Assembly (NCBI GenBank): GCA_023401595.1
Contig: JAEXDQ010000006.1
Location: forward strand, 38,980 to 102,979
Reading direction: 5' to 3'
DNA length: 64,000 nt
Source of the DNA: Spirochaetota bacterium
GTDB lineage: Bacteria; Spirochaetota; Spirochaetia; Sphaerochaetales; Sphaerochaetaceae
A model generated the notes under the pieces. The model worked only from the letters and a program-made list of their open reading frames with translations. It was not told the origin of the DNA and made no database searches. Position numbers and translations under genes: made by a program. Of the stretch, positions 1 through 8,099 are shown one piece after another (positions within the stretch are counted from its first letter, which is position 1; each line of letters opens with the position of its first letter).

Positions 1-398
1 TTCAGCTGGTCGAATGTCGCGCTGGCTCCACCACGACGGCAACTGACTATCGAAGCACCTGGCTTCAAGGCGAAATCTCCGCTGGCGACCATGAACAGCC
101 GATCAAAAAAGGCGGAGGCCGCCCCTGCGGCGCTTGCGTAATGCACCGGCGAGCCCAGTACGATCGCATCGGCCTCACGTGCCAAGACGACGCATTCATT
201 TACGGAATCATCGCCAAAGACGCAGACGCCTTTTCCTTTGCATTTGCCGCAACCGATGCATCCGCGGACGGGACCGTTACCGATATGGAAGATGGTCGAA
301 TCAATCTTATGCTTCTTCAGTTGGAAGGCAACCTCGTGCAACGCGGTATAGGTACACCCCTCCTTGTGAGGACTTCCATTGATCAACAGTACATGCAT
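1..398 (-). CDS. NADPH-dependent FMN reductase / iron-sulfur flavoprotein family, C-terminus cut by window edge
   Basis: The first 132 residues are visible. They begin with a flavodoxin-fold beta strand followed by the FMN phosphate loop GSPHKEG (residues 8-14). A cysteine cluster CxxCxxC lies at residues 47-53 with another Cys at 59, as in iron-sulfur flavoproteins and related reductases, and the later segment VLGSPVHYASAAG matches the second FMN-contact loop of this family. The start is supported by GGAGG eight bases upstream of the ATG. It is probably a cytoplasmic flavin-dependent electron-transfer or nitro/quinone-type reductase; the substrate cannot be told. It lies downstream of lysS on the same strand with a 121-base gap, so it probably has its own promoter (an A+T-rich TATGAT/TATTAT stretch at about 415-432). 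Confidence 0.8.
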   Translation of the reverse strand, partial: MHVLLINGSPHKEGCTYTALHEVAFQLKKHKIDSTIFHIGNGPVRGCIGCGKCKGKGVCVFGDDSVNECVVLAREADAIVLGSPVHYASAAGAASAFFDRLFMVASGDFALKPGASIVSCRRGGASATFDQL

Positions 399-519
399 AT
401 CCCTTACCTCCGAACAGTATCATAATATCATAAAAGGCCGCCGCATGGCACCTCAAGGTGCATACGACAGCCCTTTTCCATCGGACATCCTCTCAAGACC
501 GCCGGTCGGACACCGATCG

Positions 520-2094
520 TCAGTATCTGCTGAGAATCGGCAGGATCTTCTCCTTCCCACAGGTCTTGATGAACCCGGCGAGCTTTGGCCCGCGCTCCTT
601 GCCGATCAGCACCTGATAGACGGCCTTGAAGAAATCGGCGGGTTCCAAGCCAGCGTCGGCGGCCACGGCGTACAGACGTTCGGCGAAAGCCTTCTCATCG
701 TACCCGTCCAGCTTCTCCACCTCGGCGACCAAGCCTCTGATTCCGGCCAGAGAAGCATCATCCAGCTCGACAAGCGCATCGGAAGCCGTCGCCAGATGCC
801 ATTTGAAATCTTCCGGCGCAAATGTGGAAATCCAGTTCCAAGCGCATTGGCAACGAACTTTCAACCTGGTCTCCTGACCGGGCGTGACGCCTTCCAACGA
901 AGCGATCACAGCGTCGATGTTCCCGCCATGGACTTGCAGCAGGTTGCACAGATGCCGGAACGGAATCTGATAGGACGGCTCGGTGGGGACTTCCCCGACC
1001 TGGCTCAGCTCATAGATGCGCTTCTCCTTGGCCAACCGCTTCTCGTTGACAGGCAGCAGGCCGAAGTAGATGCGCTCGCAATTGTCGTAGTCCTCGTAGA
1101 TCTTCAGAACGTCGAGATCGAAGGAAATCGCGAACTCGGTGTTCGGACGGGTACCGACGAACATGTACCTGGCGATTTCCGGGGTATAGACCTCAAGCAC
1201 GTCATACAGGCTGATGACTTCCCCGGAAGATGAAGATATCTTGCCCCCGCGGCCCTTGATACTGATGAAGTCGTACTGGAACGACACCGGCGCATGACCG
1301 CCGAAGACCTCGACGACCTTTTTGCTGGTGTCGAAGCTGCCGCCTTCGCTGTGGTGGTCCTTGCCCGCAGGCTCGAAGTCAACCCCCTCGCGCGCCCAGC
1401 GCATCGGCCAGTCGATCCGCCAAGGAAGCTTCGCATACGGAGTCGTCCTGAGGTCGATAGTCTCGGTCTGGCCTGTCTCGTCGTCGCGATAGGTCACCCC
1501 CCATTCGCCGTCCCATCCCAAAATCGTAGTGGTATCCTTGTCGGTGAAGCTACTGAACACAGAAATCGGCCACCAGTCCTCGGGAAGCGGCGTGGTCCGG
1601 TACTCATCCAGGATCGCCTTGATCTCAGCACGATGCTCCAACGCGGTACGCATGCCCTCGGCATACATGGAGGAACGATACCGTTCCGCCTGATAGAGAT
1701 ATTCGGGGCTTACACCGACGGCAGGCAGGATTTTTTCAACGTCAAGTTCATTGCCGCGGGCGTAGTTCTCGGCCCGCCCCGTCGTATCCGGAACCAAAGT
1801 AATCGGCTTACGCAAATATGTCTCCAGCAGCTCCGGCTGGGGCATGTTCTTCGGCACCTTGCGAAACACATCGTAGTCATCCCACGAATAGATGAACCGC
1901 ACGTCACAGCCCTTGTCCTTCAAAGCGCGGGCCACAAGCTCGACCGAGATGATCTCCCGGAAATTTCCAATATGTACAGTCCCCGACGGCGTAATGCCGG
2001 AAGCGCAGGTATACCGCGCCTTGGGGCCTTTCTCCCTGATGATCTTGTCGGCGTATATGTCCGCCCAGTGTGTTGATTGTGTTTGTTCGCTCAT
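520..2094 (-). CDS. lysS: Class I lysyl-tRNA synthetase
   Basis: 524 residues, the usual length of the archaeal/spirochaetal class I LysRS, which charges tRNA-Lys in the cytoplasm. The N-terminal THWADIYADKII matches the family start. The class I HIGH signature appears as HIGN in TVHIGNFREI (about residues 41-50) and the KMSKS-like loop as KISSSSG (about 286-292). The C-terminal half is the helical anticodon-binding region. Class I LysRS replaces the usual class II enzyme in most archaea, spirochaetes and some alphaproteobacteria, so this gene is a taxonomic marker. A good promoter sits so close to the ATG that the mRNA may be leaderless (see 2103-2131). Confidence 0.97.
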   Translation of the reverse strand: MSEQTQSTHWADIYADKIIREKGPKARYTCASGITPSGTVHIGNFREIISVELVARALKDKGCDVRFIYSWDDYDVFRKVPKNMPQPELLETYLRKPITLVPDTTGRAENYARGNELDVEKILPAVGVSPEYLYQAERYRSSMYAEGMRTALEHRAEIKAILDEYRTTPLPEDWWPISVFSSFTDKDTTTILGWDGEWGVTYRDDETGQTETIDLRTTPYAKLPWRIDWPMRWAREGVDFEPAGKDHHSEGGSFDTSKKVVEVFGGHAPVSFQYDFISIKGRGGKISSSSGEVISLYDVLEVYTPEIARYMFVGTRPNTEFAISFDLDVLKIYEDYDNCERIYFGLLPVNEKRLAKEKRIYELSQVGEVPTEPSYQIPFRHLCNLLQVHGGNIDAVIASLEGVTPGQETRLKVRCQCAWNWISTFAPEDFKWHLATASDALVELDDASLAGIRGLVAEVEKLDGYDEKAFAERLYAVAADAGLEPADFFKAVYQVLIGKERGPKLAGFIKTCGKEKILPILSRY

Positions 2095-2102
2095 AAACCT
2101 CG

Positions 2103-2131
2103 ATTATACAGAAAGCTATGTCTCTCGGCAA
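2103..2131 (-). promoter_or_regulatory. lysS promoter, start codon 8 nt from the -10 box
   Basis: On the minus strand TTGCCG (2131-2126), a 17-base spacer and a perfect TATAAT (2108-2103). Only eight bases (CGAGGTTT) separate the -10 box from the ATG at 2094, so the predicted transcription start falls at or within two bases of the start codon. A GAGG is present but only 3 bases before the ATG and would not be in the mRNA. Confidence 0.7.
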
Positions 2132-2654
2132 TATACCGCACTTCGACGATCGCAGGTTTCTACGTGCCATTGGCGCATATACCCAAAACATGAACGCGGC
2201 GCGGTCGTATTTTGAAATGACAGGCGTCTGATTTTCATCATCGGGAGATTCTGTACATCAATCAGTTTCATGGAAAATCGCGCCGCTTCTTTCTGATGGA
2301 AACAATATGCCGCCTAGTCCAGCCATTCAAACGCAAGCATCGTGTTATGGAAGCCGAGCCGGTCATGGTTCAAATCCCGGCCCCCGTACTCGAAGTCCCT
2401 CCGCTGGCTGCCGACCGGCTCCCAACGCCAATGCTTTTTCGGCGGTTCGAACGGAACCTGAATCGCCCCGCAGCGGGACAACCGCTACCACATGTCGATT
2501 GTATAGACATGATTTCTCAATCATCTATCGATTTTTGATTCCGATACACAGGCATTCCACTCATGCGGTCTCATGCATAAGCTTATCATAAGGTATCTGA
2601 GCCGCAATCCTCTACTTACTGATTTCTAGGGTGGATTTTTTCAGATGCAGTGTT
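2132..2654. other. Intergenic region between divergent lysS and rlpA
   Basis: About 520 bases without an intact gene. The only coding-like stretch is the short fragment at 2314-2481 on the minus strand. Plus-strand open frames here are not supported by any motif or ribosome-binding site. The two ends carry the facing promoters of lysS and rlpA. Confidence 0.6.
2314..2481 (-). pseudogene. Unrecognised 55-residue coding remnant
   Basis: An open frame from a TTG codon (an in-frame TAG is two codons upstream) to a TAG stop. Its product is rich in Trp, Phe, Tyr and charged residues and looks like the C-terminal end of a globular protein: it contains VPFEPPKKHWRWEP, then EYGGRDLNHDRLGFHN, and ends MLAFEWLD. 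Just before it the minus strand reads ATG TGG TAG in the same frame, as if a start were separated from the body by a nonsense codon. I do not recognise the family. It may be a decayed gene, or a chance frame; composition is the only support. Confidence 0.25.
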
Positions 2655-2660
2655 TATAAT
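2655..2660 (+). promoter_or_regulatory. rlpA -10 box, start codon 7 nt away
   Basis: A perfect TATAAT at 2655-2660 is followed by TCCAACC and then the ATG at 2668. The -35 region is weak (TGGATT/GTGGAT about 17-18 bases upstream). No Shine-Dalgarno sequence precedes the ATG, which fits a leaderless transcript. Confidence 0.55.
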
Positions 2661-2667
2661 TCCAACC

Positions 2668-3354
2668 ATGAAAAAGATAGCGATCTGCCTCATACTTCTC
2701 GTCTCGTTGTCCGTGGGTATCGCCGCCGTCGATACATCGCCCACCGACGTCCTGGTCACCGACCCCACGAATGAACCAGAGATCGCCGAACGGGGCATTG
2801 CTTCCTGGTATACCAGCGACAAACCGGAAAGCCTTACCGCGAACGGAGAGGCCTTCGATCCGACGAAAATCGCCGCCGCACACAAGACAATGAAATTCGG
2901 AACCATCGTCAGGCTGACGAACCTTGACAACGGCAGGTCCGTCGATGTACGCATCAATGACCGGGGCCCTTACGTCGATGGCCGTATCATAGACCTCACC
3001 CCCGCGGCCGCCGCTGCGGTAGACATGGTGGAAAGCGGTATAGCGCCGGTCACCTTGCAGATTATCTACGAACCGGAAGTGCCGGAATCGAAATACAATC
3101 GTGCCGGAGACACCGGCTGGTACCTGCTTCAGCTCGGAGCGTATTCATCCTCCGCGACAGCCTACACCCAGTATGAACGGCTGGTCAACGCGGGACTCCG
3201 CCCGGTAGTCGAGATCGTCAATGATTCTCTCATCCGTCTCTCCGTGAGATGGATACCAGCCTACCAGCTGGACCGGACGATCAAGACCCTTGGCGCCTTG
3301 GGCTTCAAAGAGACCGACATCCTCAAAAAAAGTGAAGTGAATCCATACAACTGA
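2668..3354 (+). CDS. rlpA: RlpA-like septal protein with DPBB and SPOR domains
   Basis: 228 residues. A signal peptide (KKIAICLILLVSLSVGIAA) is followed by a double-psi beta-barrel domain (about residues 40-140) with the RlpA signatures ASWY, TANGEAFD, AAHKTMKFG and NDRGPYVDGRIIDLT; the Asp in the last motif corresponds to the catalytic Asp of lytic-transglycosylase members. A C-terminal SPOR-like domain begins at GWYLLQLGAYSS (about 150) and would bind denuded glycan strands at the septum. Family role: peptidoglycan cleavage or septal-ring association in the periplasm. There is no lipobox Cys at the signal cleavage site, so it is probably soluble. I chose MKKIAIC over an upstream GTG because the GTG overlaps the -10 box. 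Confidence 0.88.
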   Translation: MKKIAICLILLVSLSVGIAAVDTSPTDVLVTDPTNEPEIAERGIASWYTSDKPESLTANGEAFDPTKIAAAHKTMKFGTIVRLTNLDNGRSVDVRINDRGPYVDGRIIDLTPAAAAAVDMVESGIAPVTLQIIYEPEVPESKYNRAGDTGWYLLQLGAYSSSATAYTQYERLVNAGLRPVVEIVNDSLIRLSVRWIPAYQLDRTIKTLGALGFKETDILKKSEVNPYN

Positions 3355-3412
3355 CCGCCCTCCCTCGTCGCTACAGCCTCCGCCAAGCATAACAGTCACA
3401 AAATCAAGGCTT

Positions 3413-3467
3413 GATTGACCACCGATTGACCACCAATCGACCCTAGATTGACCCTAGATCCCAAGGT
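3413..3467. repeat. 11-bp tandem repeat, five units (GATTGACC type)
   Basis: Five consecutive 11-base units: GATTGACCACC twice (3413-3434), AATCGACCCTA (3435-3445), GATTGACCCTA (3446-3456) and a diverged GATCCCAAGGT (3457-3467). The period is exact throughout. It lies between the convergent rlpA and ABC-permease genes. It shares its period and an ACC core with three other intergenic repeats in this window. Confidence 0.85.
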
Positions 3468-3486
3468 GGTCATCGTACTTCGCAGC

Positions 3487-4257
3487 TCATTTCTTAATCA
3501 TCACCTTACGCACCATCGGATAGACCCAGACCAGCCAGAATGCCCCGACGATCAGGAAAAAGACGACGGGACGCCAAGGGTTCATGCCGACCACATCGGC
3601 CGATTCCTGTATCGGTAGCCCCATGCACCATCCCAAGAACATGATCAGCTTCGCCCCGAACCAGAAACCCGCTTCGCTACGAAGCATGAGGGTCGGCAAT
3701 CCGAACACAAACAGGCCGGGAACGCCAATAGAGACTATGACGCGCCAGAGCTTGTCCAACCGCCAGTACATGACAGACAGAAACATACCGAACGCACCAA
3801 TGGATACCATCATCATGAGACTGAACAGAAATTGGGCGATGGCGGCGCCAACCGGCCCAATAAAGGCGGAGCGATATGCATAGGTATAAATCATGTAGTC
3901 AGAAAACAACGAGGAAGTGACCAGACCGACCAAAACGTTGATTGCCGAATAGATGGCGGCGGCGGAAACAAGCACCATGCACTGCGTCATGACGACGCTC
4001 TTTCTGGAACGTCCGTTCTGCACCCCTAGGCGCATAGCGTTACGTACCTCCGCGATCATCTGTACGAACAACGCGATCGCCGTGGCGACTTCCACCGATC
4101 CATTCATCCCGGAAGCGTCCAGCACATTGCCGGTCAGCAGAATCGCACAGCCCAAAACCAGAGGAATCCCGATGGAGAACCCATAGACCCATGCCATGGT
4201 ATTGAGATTCTGACGGAGGCAATATTGGTACAGAGGAGAAATCTTCAATGTCTTCAT
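3487..4257 (-). CDS. ABC-2-like membrane protein, last gene of the YtrA-type operon
   Basis: 256 residues with about six hydrophobic segments (near residues 22-43, 55-72, 88-112, 130-155, 165-185 and 234-250). It resembles its upstream neighbour: both carry VQNGRSRK before a membrane segment, so the two are paralogues, probably forming a heterodimeric membrane part of the exporter driven by the ATPase at 5002-5865. It ends with a basic tail (MVRKVMIKK), as does the paralogue (VMRKATIRK). Cargo is unknown; YtrA-type systems are often linked to cell-envelope stress. Four bases separate it from the preceding gene, so it is co-transcribed. Confidence 0.7.
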   Translation of the reverse strand: MKTLKISPLYQYCLRQNLNTMAWVYGFSIGIPLVLGCAILLTGNVLDASGMNGSVEVATAIALFVQMIAEVRNAMRLGVQNGRSRKSVVMTQCMVLVSAAAIYSAINVLVGLVTSSLFSDYMIYTYAYRSAFIGPVGAAIAQFLFSLMMMVSIGAFGMFLSVMYWRLDKLWRVIVSIGVPGLFVFGLPTLMLRSEAGFWFGAKLIMFLGWCMGLPIQESADVVGMNPWRPVVFFLIVGAFWLVWVYPMVRKVMIKK

Positions 4258-4261
4258 ATAT

Positions 4262-5005
4262 TTATTTCCTTATCGTAGCCTTGCGCATCACAAGATACAG
4301 GCAGGTACAGAGAACGATATTGACAATCGATATTGACAGCGTCATGATCCAAGGATTCCAACCAAGACTACTGAAACCGAGAATCGCGAGTCCAAGCTCC
4401 AACGCCATACCGAGCATCGATTTCCCGCCGAAAACGATCAGCCGAAGAAGGGATGGCAAAATGATGAACAATACCACGGGGATGCCGATACCGAGCGTAA
4501 TCCTCCAGAACTTGCGCAGTCGAAGGAACACTGCGGCACAGAACATGCCGATAAACGCAATACATAGCAGCGTCATGACCTCCCAGGCAAACCTCGTCAG
4601 GCTGAAGCTGATTGCGTTTTTCATCAACATGCTGTAGATCGACCCGTTGCCGTCGCCGAACGAATCAACCACCATGTTGACGACCGCAAGCACTATTGCG
4701 AGCGTGGAATATATGGATATACAACCGACCAACACAGTCTTCCGACTCCGGCCATTCTGTACGAACAACAAAAGCAATTGCTTGTACATGACGATTCCGA
4801 ACACCAGCATGAAAATCCAGCTGAGGTTTACAATATTCATACCGAACAGCATCCCCCGGATGAAATCTGAGGCGGGGACTCCTTTCGATATCGCCACCGA
4901 CAGCAACGCCACCAACAAATTCGCCAGCAATACAGTCGCATATCCGACTGCGATCCCTTTTCCACAGTCCTTTAGACCGTAGAGATATGGCGCCTTGAGC
5001 TTCAT
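4262..5005 (-). CDS. ABC-2-like membrane protein, paralogue of the next gene
   Basis: 247 residues with about six predicted membrane segments and the shared motif FVQNGRSRKTV near residue 80. Its start overlaps the stop of the ATPase gene by four bases, which implies translational coupling. It is the first of two adjacent paralogous membrane subunits in a GntR-ATPase-permease-permease operon. Family assignment rests on context and hydropathy rather than on a strong motif. Confidence 0.7.
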   Translation of the reverse strand: MKLKAPYLYGLKDCGKGIAVGYATVLLANLLVALLSVAISKGVPASDFIRGMLFGMNIVNLSWIFMLVFGIVMYKQLLLLFVQNGRSRKTVLVGCISIYSTLAIVLAVVNMVVDSFGDGNGSIYSMLMKNAISFSLTRFAWEVMTLLCIAFIGMFCAAVFLRLRKFWRITLGIGIPVVLFIILPSLLRLIVFGGKSMLGMALELGLAILGFSSLGWNPWIMTLSISIVNIVLCTCLYLVMRKATIRK

Positions 5006-5865
5006 AGCGGTTCCTCGTTGGTCAATTCAATGAAGAGCTTCTGCAAATCGACCGAATCAACGACGACCCCGTCGGGAAGCTGTGAAGCATCGAGCCGTTG
5101 CGCAAGATATATGGTCTTGGCCCCTCCGACCTGTTCAGAACCGAACGCCTTGTACCTGGACATCAGTACATTAATCGTCTCCACAGGCCCGGTAACGCTA
5201 CAAACCTTGGAAAGCAACGTTTCCACCGGCTCCTGCAGCAGCAACCGTCCATTCTTGATGATCGCCACGTTCTCCACCATGTTCGCTATCTCTTCGATCA
5301 GGTGCGTCGAGATGATGATCGCCTTCGGATTCTCCGATTCCGCGAAATCCTGCAGCAACAGCTTGTAGAACAAATCGCGATGGTTGGCATCAAGACCGAG
5401 TACAGGCTCATCGAGCAGGATGAACGGTACGTTCAGCGACAAGGCGACGATGTCCTTGAATATCGACTTGTAACCGGTGGAAAGCTTGACGATTCGCTGA
5501 CGGACGTCGAGCCCGAATCTTTTTGCCAGCTGCTGAGCCTTGTCCATGTCGAAGGAATCATAGAAGCGCCCGGTCCAGACGAACGCCTGCTGAACTTTCA
5601 TGTCTTCAGGATAGAAGTTCTCCTCTCCCATCATGAACATCCGCGACAACTGCTCGTCATGTTCCAGCACGGGTTCTCCGTCTATGGTGACCAATCCCGC
5701 ATCGGGGACGACACGTCCGGTCAGGATATTCATCAGAGTGGATTTACCAGCGCCGTTGCGGCCCAGCAAACCATATATCCCGCCGGTCTCGAACATCAGG
5801 GAAACCTGATCCAACGCCTTCACTTCCTTGAAGCTTTTGCTCACCCCTTGTATCTCCAACCTCAT
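5002..5865 (-). CDS. ABC transporter ATP-binding protein
   Basis: 287 residues of a CcmA/YtrB-type ATPase. Walker A is GRNGAGKST (about residues 35-43), the Q-loop falls near residue 80, the signature motif is the LSTGY variant of LSGGQ, and Walker B is FILLDEP, followed by the H-loop in IIISTHLIEE. The C-terminal 70 residues form the extension common in drug or bacteriocin-export ATPases. It overlaps both neighbours by four bases. The role is to energise the two paralogous membrane proteins downstream. Confidence 0.92.
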   Translation of the reverse strand: MRLEIQGVSKSFKEVKALDQVSLMFETGGIYGLLGRNGAGKSTLMNILTGRVVPDAGLVTIDGEPVLEHDEQLSRMFMMGEENFYPEDMKVQQAFVWTGRFYDSFDMDKAQQLAKRFGLDVRQRIVKLSTGYKSIFKDIVALSLNVPFILLDEPVLGLDANHRDLFYKLLLQDFAESENPKAIIISTHLIEEIANMVENVAIIKNGRLLLQEPVETLLSKVCSVTGPVETINVLMSRYKAFGSEQVGGAKTIYLAQRLDASQLPDGVVVDSVDLQKLFIELTNEEPL

Positions 5866-6227
5866 TTCGCAAACTCCTCAATCAATCTACGCATGTCCTC
5901 TGCGGAAAACCCGAGCTTCCGGGCCTCCTCCAACATGGGCTTGATGTATTTTTCCGCAAACAGCCGCTGCCGTTTCTTCTTGATCTGTTCTATGGCTCCT
6001 GTAGTGACAAACATACCCACTCCCCTCCTCTTATACACAATGCCGTCCTCTACCAGCAGATTCATCCCTTTGAGAACCGTAGCGGGATTGACCTTGTATC
6101 CCACTGATATCTCGGTCGTAGAGGGAATCTGCGTCTCTTCCGGATAGATCCCTGTGAATATCGAATCCTCCAGCTGCCTGGCTATCTGGAGGAAGATCGG
6201 AGTTTCACTATCAAAGTTTAGATTCAA
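5862..6227 (-). CDS. GntR-family regulator, YtrA subfamily
   Basis: 121 residues, the short form typical of YtrA proteins: a winged-helix domain (SETPIFLQIARQLEDSI to about residue 70, with PSTTEISVGYKVNPATV as the recognition region) followed by a short helical tail that dimerises instead of a ligand domain. I place the start at the TTG at 6227, which has AAGAGGTG at a good distance; a longer frame begins at another TTG at 6245 but has no ribosome-binding site. It heads the operon and probably represses it from the palindrome at 6255-6272. Confidence 0.87.
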   Translation of the reverse strand: MNLNFDSETPIFLQIARQLEDSIFTGIYPEETQIPSTTEISVGYKVNPATVLKGMNLLVEDGIVYKRRGVGMFVTTGAIEQIKKKRQRLFAEKYIKPMLEEARKLGFSAEDMRRLIEEFAK

Positions 6228-6254
6228 ATGTACACCTCTTTTCAAACCTATCTG

Positions 6255-6272
6255 GTTAGTTACTCAACTAAC
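6255..6272. promoter_or_regulatory. Probable YtrA/GntR operator
   Basis: GTTAGTT (6255-6261), spacer ACTC, AACTAAC (6266-6272): a perfect 7-base inverted repeat about 30 bases upstream of the regulator's start and next to an A+T-rich TTATATAG that can serve as a -10 box. Position and symmetry fit autoregulation by the GntR protein. Confidence 0.65.
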
Positions 6273-6323
6273 TAACTATATAACACAACACAGCAATATT
6301 CGTCAATACTATCCGGGAATTAA

Positions 6324-6363
6324 TTATCGGATGACAAAACCGGACTTGTCATTTTCGGGATAA
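6324..6363. repeat. Hairpin-forming inverted repeat
   Basis: ATGACAA (6331-6337) pairs with TTGTCAT (6346-6352), and an outer TTATC (6324-6328) pairs with GATAA (6359-6363). It lies between the promoter of the GntR operon and the terminator of the beta-barrel gene. No U-run follows closely on either strand, so the function is unclear. The remainder of 6273-6494 shows no gene. Confidence 0.45.
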
Positions 6364-6494
6364 CCTTGCCGTCTCGTGGGACGCGGCACGTTTCAAGCGG
6401 AACGAATACGGTCAGGCCTCCATGCCCCTTGTCCCATGGGTGGTTCATTACCGTCTTTCGGCTACATGAGGGTTTTGACGCGAAAGGCAAGTTG

Positions 6495-6533
6495 AAAACA
6501 AAAAACCGTCGCCTCCACAACGGGAAACGACGG
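6495..6533 (-). terminator. Intrinsic terminator of the beta-barrel gene
   Basis: On the minus strand CCGTCG (6533-6528) and CGACGG (6511-6506) form the stem, followed by TTTTTTG. It lies 25 bases downstream of the stop codon at 6558. Confidence 0.75.
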
Positions 6534-6557
6534 CCGGACGCCTTGCCTCAAGCCCGA

Positions 6558-7757
6558 TCAGAAATCGAGGAAGAAGGTCACGGACTGTATCAGCCTCGCA
6601 TTCGCTCCATGGACGTAGTTGTTCCCGGCAATCAAATACGCCAGCTGATACCCAAGGTCGATGAAATCGAAGATGGATACCGTGAACTGGACGCCGGTAC
6701 TGCACAGGAAGTTGTAGCCCTTGTCCGGCTTGATGCTGGAATTGAAATACGCTCCCGTACCATAGCCAAGGTCAAAGAACAGGTTGATACGGGGATAGAT
6801 GCCGTTGAAGAACGGTTCAGGACCTGCGAACCGAATATCGAAATTGTTCACCATGGTGAACTGCGTATTGTAGGACCATGTGGTGAAACCGCGGACTTTG
6901 CGCCCCAGTGAAACACTGTTCTGCGCATACACGGGAACTCTCCTTCCATCGGTCCAGTTGACATTGAACCGATCGACCAACATGATGGAGAAGAGGTTGA
7001 AGCGATCGTCGTCGCTCCTCAGCTGATACGGAGTCCAGGCGCCTACCGCATTGAGGGTCGCGCTATAGTAGTCGGCCTCGCCGTCCAGCACGCGATTCAG
7101 AGCCAAGGGCGCCCATTTCACATTCAAGTCAGCCAGGAAACCGTTCTGACTGGTCATCAGATCCTGCATCAGGTCAAGCTTGACGCCACCTTGGAACGCC
7201 GTTCCAAGCATCATGCGCCGTCCGTCGGAACCGACGGTCAGATCGGGATAGATTGCGTCGGCGGTAGCCCCGTGACTGAGAAACCAATCGTTGATAGAGG
7301 AAATGGTATAGGAGCCGCCGTTGTTCCTGGTCTGCCCCATCACCATGGAATTGACGTTGTTCTCCCAACGTCCTTCATACCCCACATAGGCGGTGACCAA
7401 ATCCTTGCCAGGTACCCAGGAATGGCCGAAGCCCTGAGTGAACTTCATCAACCATTCAACACGCCAGACATCGTAGACCAACGGATTCGCGAAAATCGGC
7501 GCGCCATCGTTGGGATCCTGCCAGACTTTGCGCTGGCTGTAGCCGCCGCCTGTCAGGAACTGGAATTCGGTCTTGTTGCCGGAAATCAGCGAAAGCCCGC
7601 TGTAGCCGACGCCCATCGTCGTATAGGTGGGAATGAAGCCGACCAGGATCTCTGGGTGCTGGTCCAACTCGCCGAAGATGTATCGCCAGTCGCCTCCGAA
7701 CGCCGCGGAGGAGATTATGATAAGCGTGAGCAATAATACAAGCAGTTTCTTTTTCAT
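6558..7757 (-). CDS. Predicted outer-membrane beta-barrel protein
   Basis: 399 residues. A clear signal peptide (KKKLLVLLLTLIIISSAAFG) precedes a mature chain with many alternating aromatic and polar strands and Gly/Asn/Asp turns, and the last residue is Phe (VTFFLDF), the usual C-terminal signal for outer-membrane barrel assembly. It has no domain I recognise; it may be a porin-like or spirochaete-specific barrel. It is monocistronic, with its own promoter region upstream (TTGCTA and TATCAT 18 bases apart, near 7795-7825), GAGAGGG as ribosome-binding site and a terminator downstream. Confidence 0.7.
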   Translation of the reverse strand: MKKKLLVLLLTLIIISSAAFGGDWRYIFGELDQHPEILVGFIPTYTTMGVGYSGLSLISGNKTEFQFLTGGGYSQRKVWQDPNDGAPIFANPLVYDVWRVEWLMKFTQGFGHSWVPGKDLVTAYVGYEGRWENNVNSMVMGQTRNNGGSYTISSINDWFLSHGATADAIYPDLTVGSDGRRMMLGTAFQGGVKLDLMQDLMTSQNGFLADLNVKWAPLALNRVLDGEADYYSATLNAVGAWTPYQLRSDDDRFNLFSIMLVDRFNVNWTDGRRVPVYAQNSVSLGRKVRGFTTWSYNTQFTMVNNFDIRFAGPEPFFNGIYPRINLFFDLGYGTGAYFNSSIKPDKGYNFLCSTGVQFTVSIFDFIDLGYQLAYLIAGNNYVHGANARLIQSVTFFLDF

Positions 7758-8099
7758 GGTTACCCTCTCAAAGTATGTACTTCCGTATGGATGATATCAT
7801 GTCGGGGCGACCGGTAGCAAGTTAATCCGATGGACTAGCCGCAAAGACCTGTCAGAAAAGTGTGAGCATAAACTTTATCGAAAAAACGGGGTAGCAAGCC
7901 ATAAACGTATAAACAGTTGGACAATGGCCCTCCAATGCCTTCATCTCGAATAACCGGGGATGACGCAACCCCCGCCTTATGATATGGTATCGAGAGATTT
8001 CAAAGAAACGTATGCGCACGATGCGTGGCGGCATCGCATGACGACGCGGGAGGAATCACCGCATCGTCCAAGGATAGGACAATCACGTAGGAGGCCGAC
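7758..8099. other. Intergenic region between divergent genes
   Basis: About 340 bases with no supportable gene; a 60-codon frame on the minus strand has no ribosome-binding site or motif. It should hold the promoters of the barrel gene and of the gene at 8100. Confidence 0.5.

Noticed and set aside
448..461. GCACCTCAAGGTGC palindrome downstream of lysS
   Set aside because: The arms leave only a two-base centre, so no RNA hairpin forms, and it is not followed by a U-run; no regulator or promoter is clearly linked to it.
379..1233. Long plus-strand open frame opposite lysS
   Set aside because: It is antisense to a full-length, motif-complete synthetase, has no ribosome-binding site, and its product matches no family pattern.
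2368..2387. A GGTTCAAATCCCGGCC word that resembles a tRNA T-arm
   Set aside because: The flanking bases do not form a T-stem or an acceptor stem and no D-arm or anticodon arm is present; it is explained by the minus-strand coding remnant.
3355..3486. CRISPR array as an explanation of the short repeats
   Set aside because: Units are 8 or 11 bases, directly adjacent and without spacers; no cas genes are in the window.
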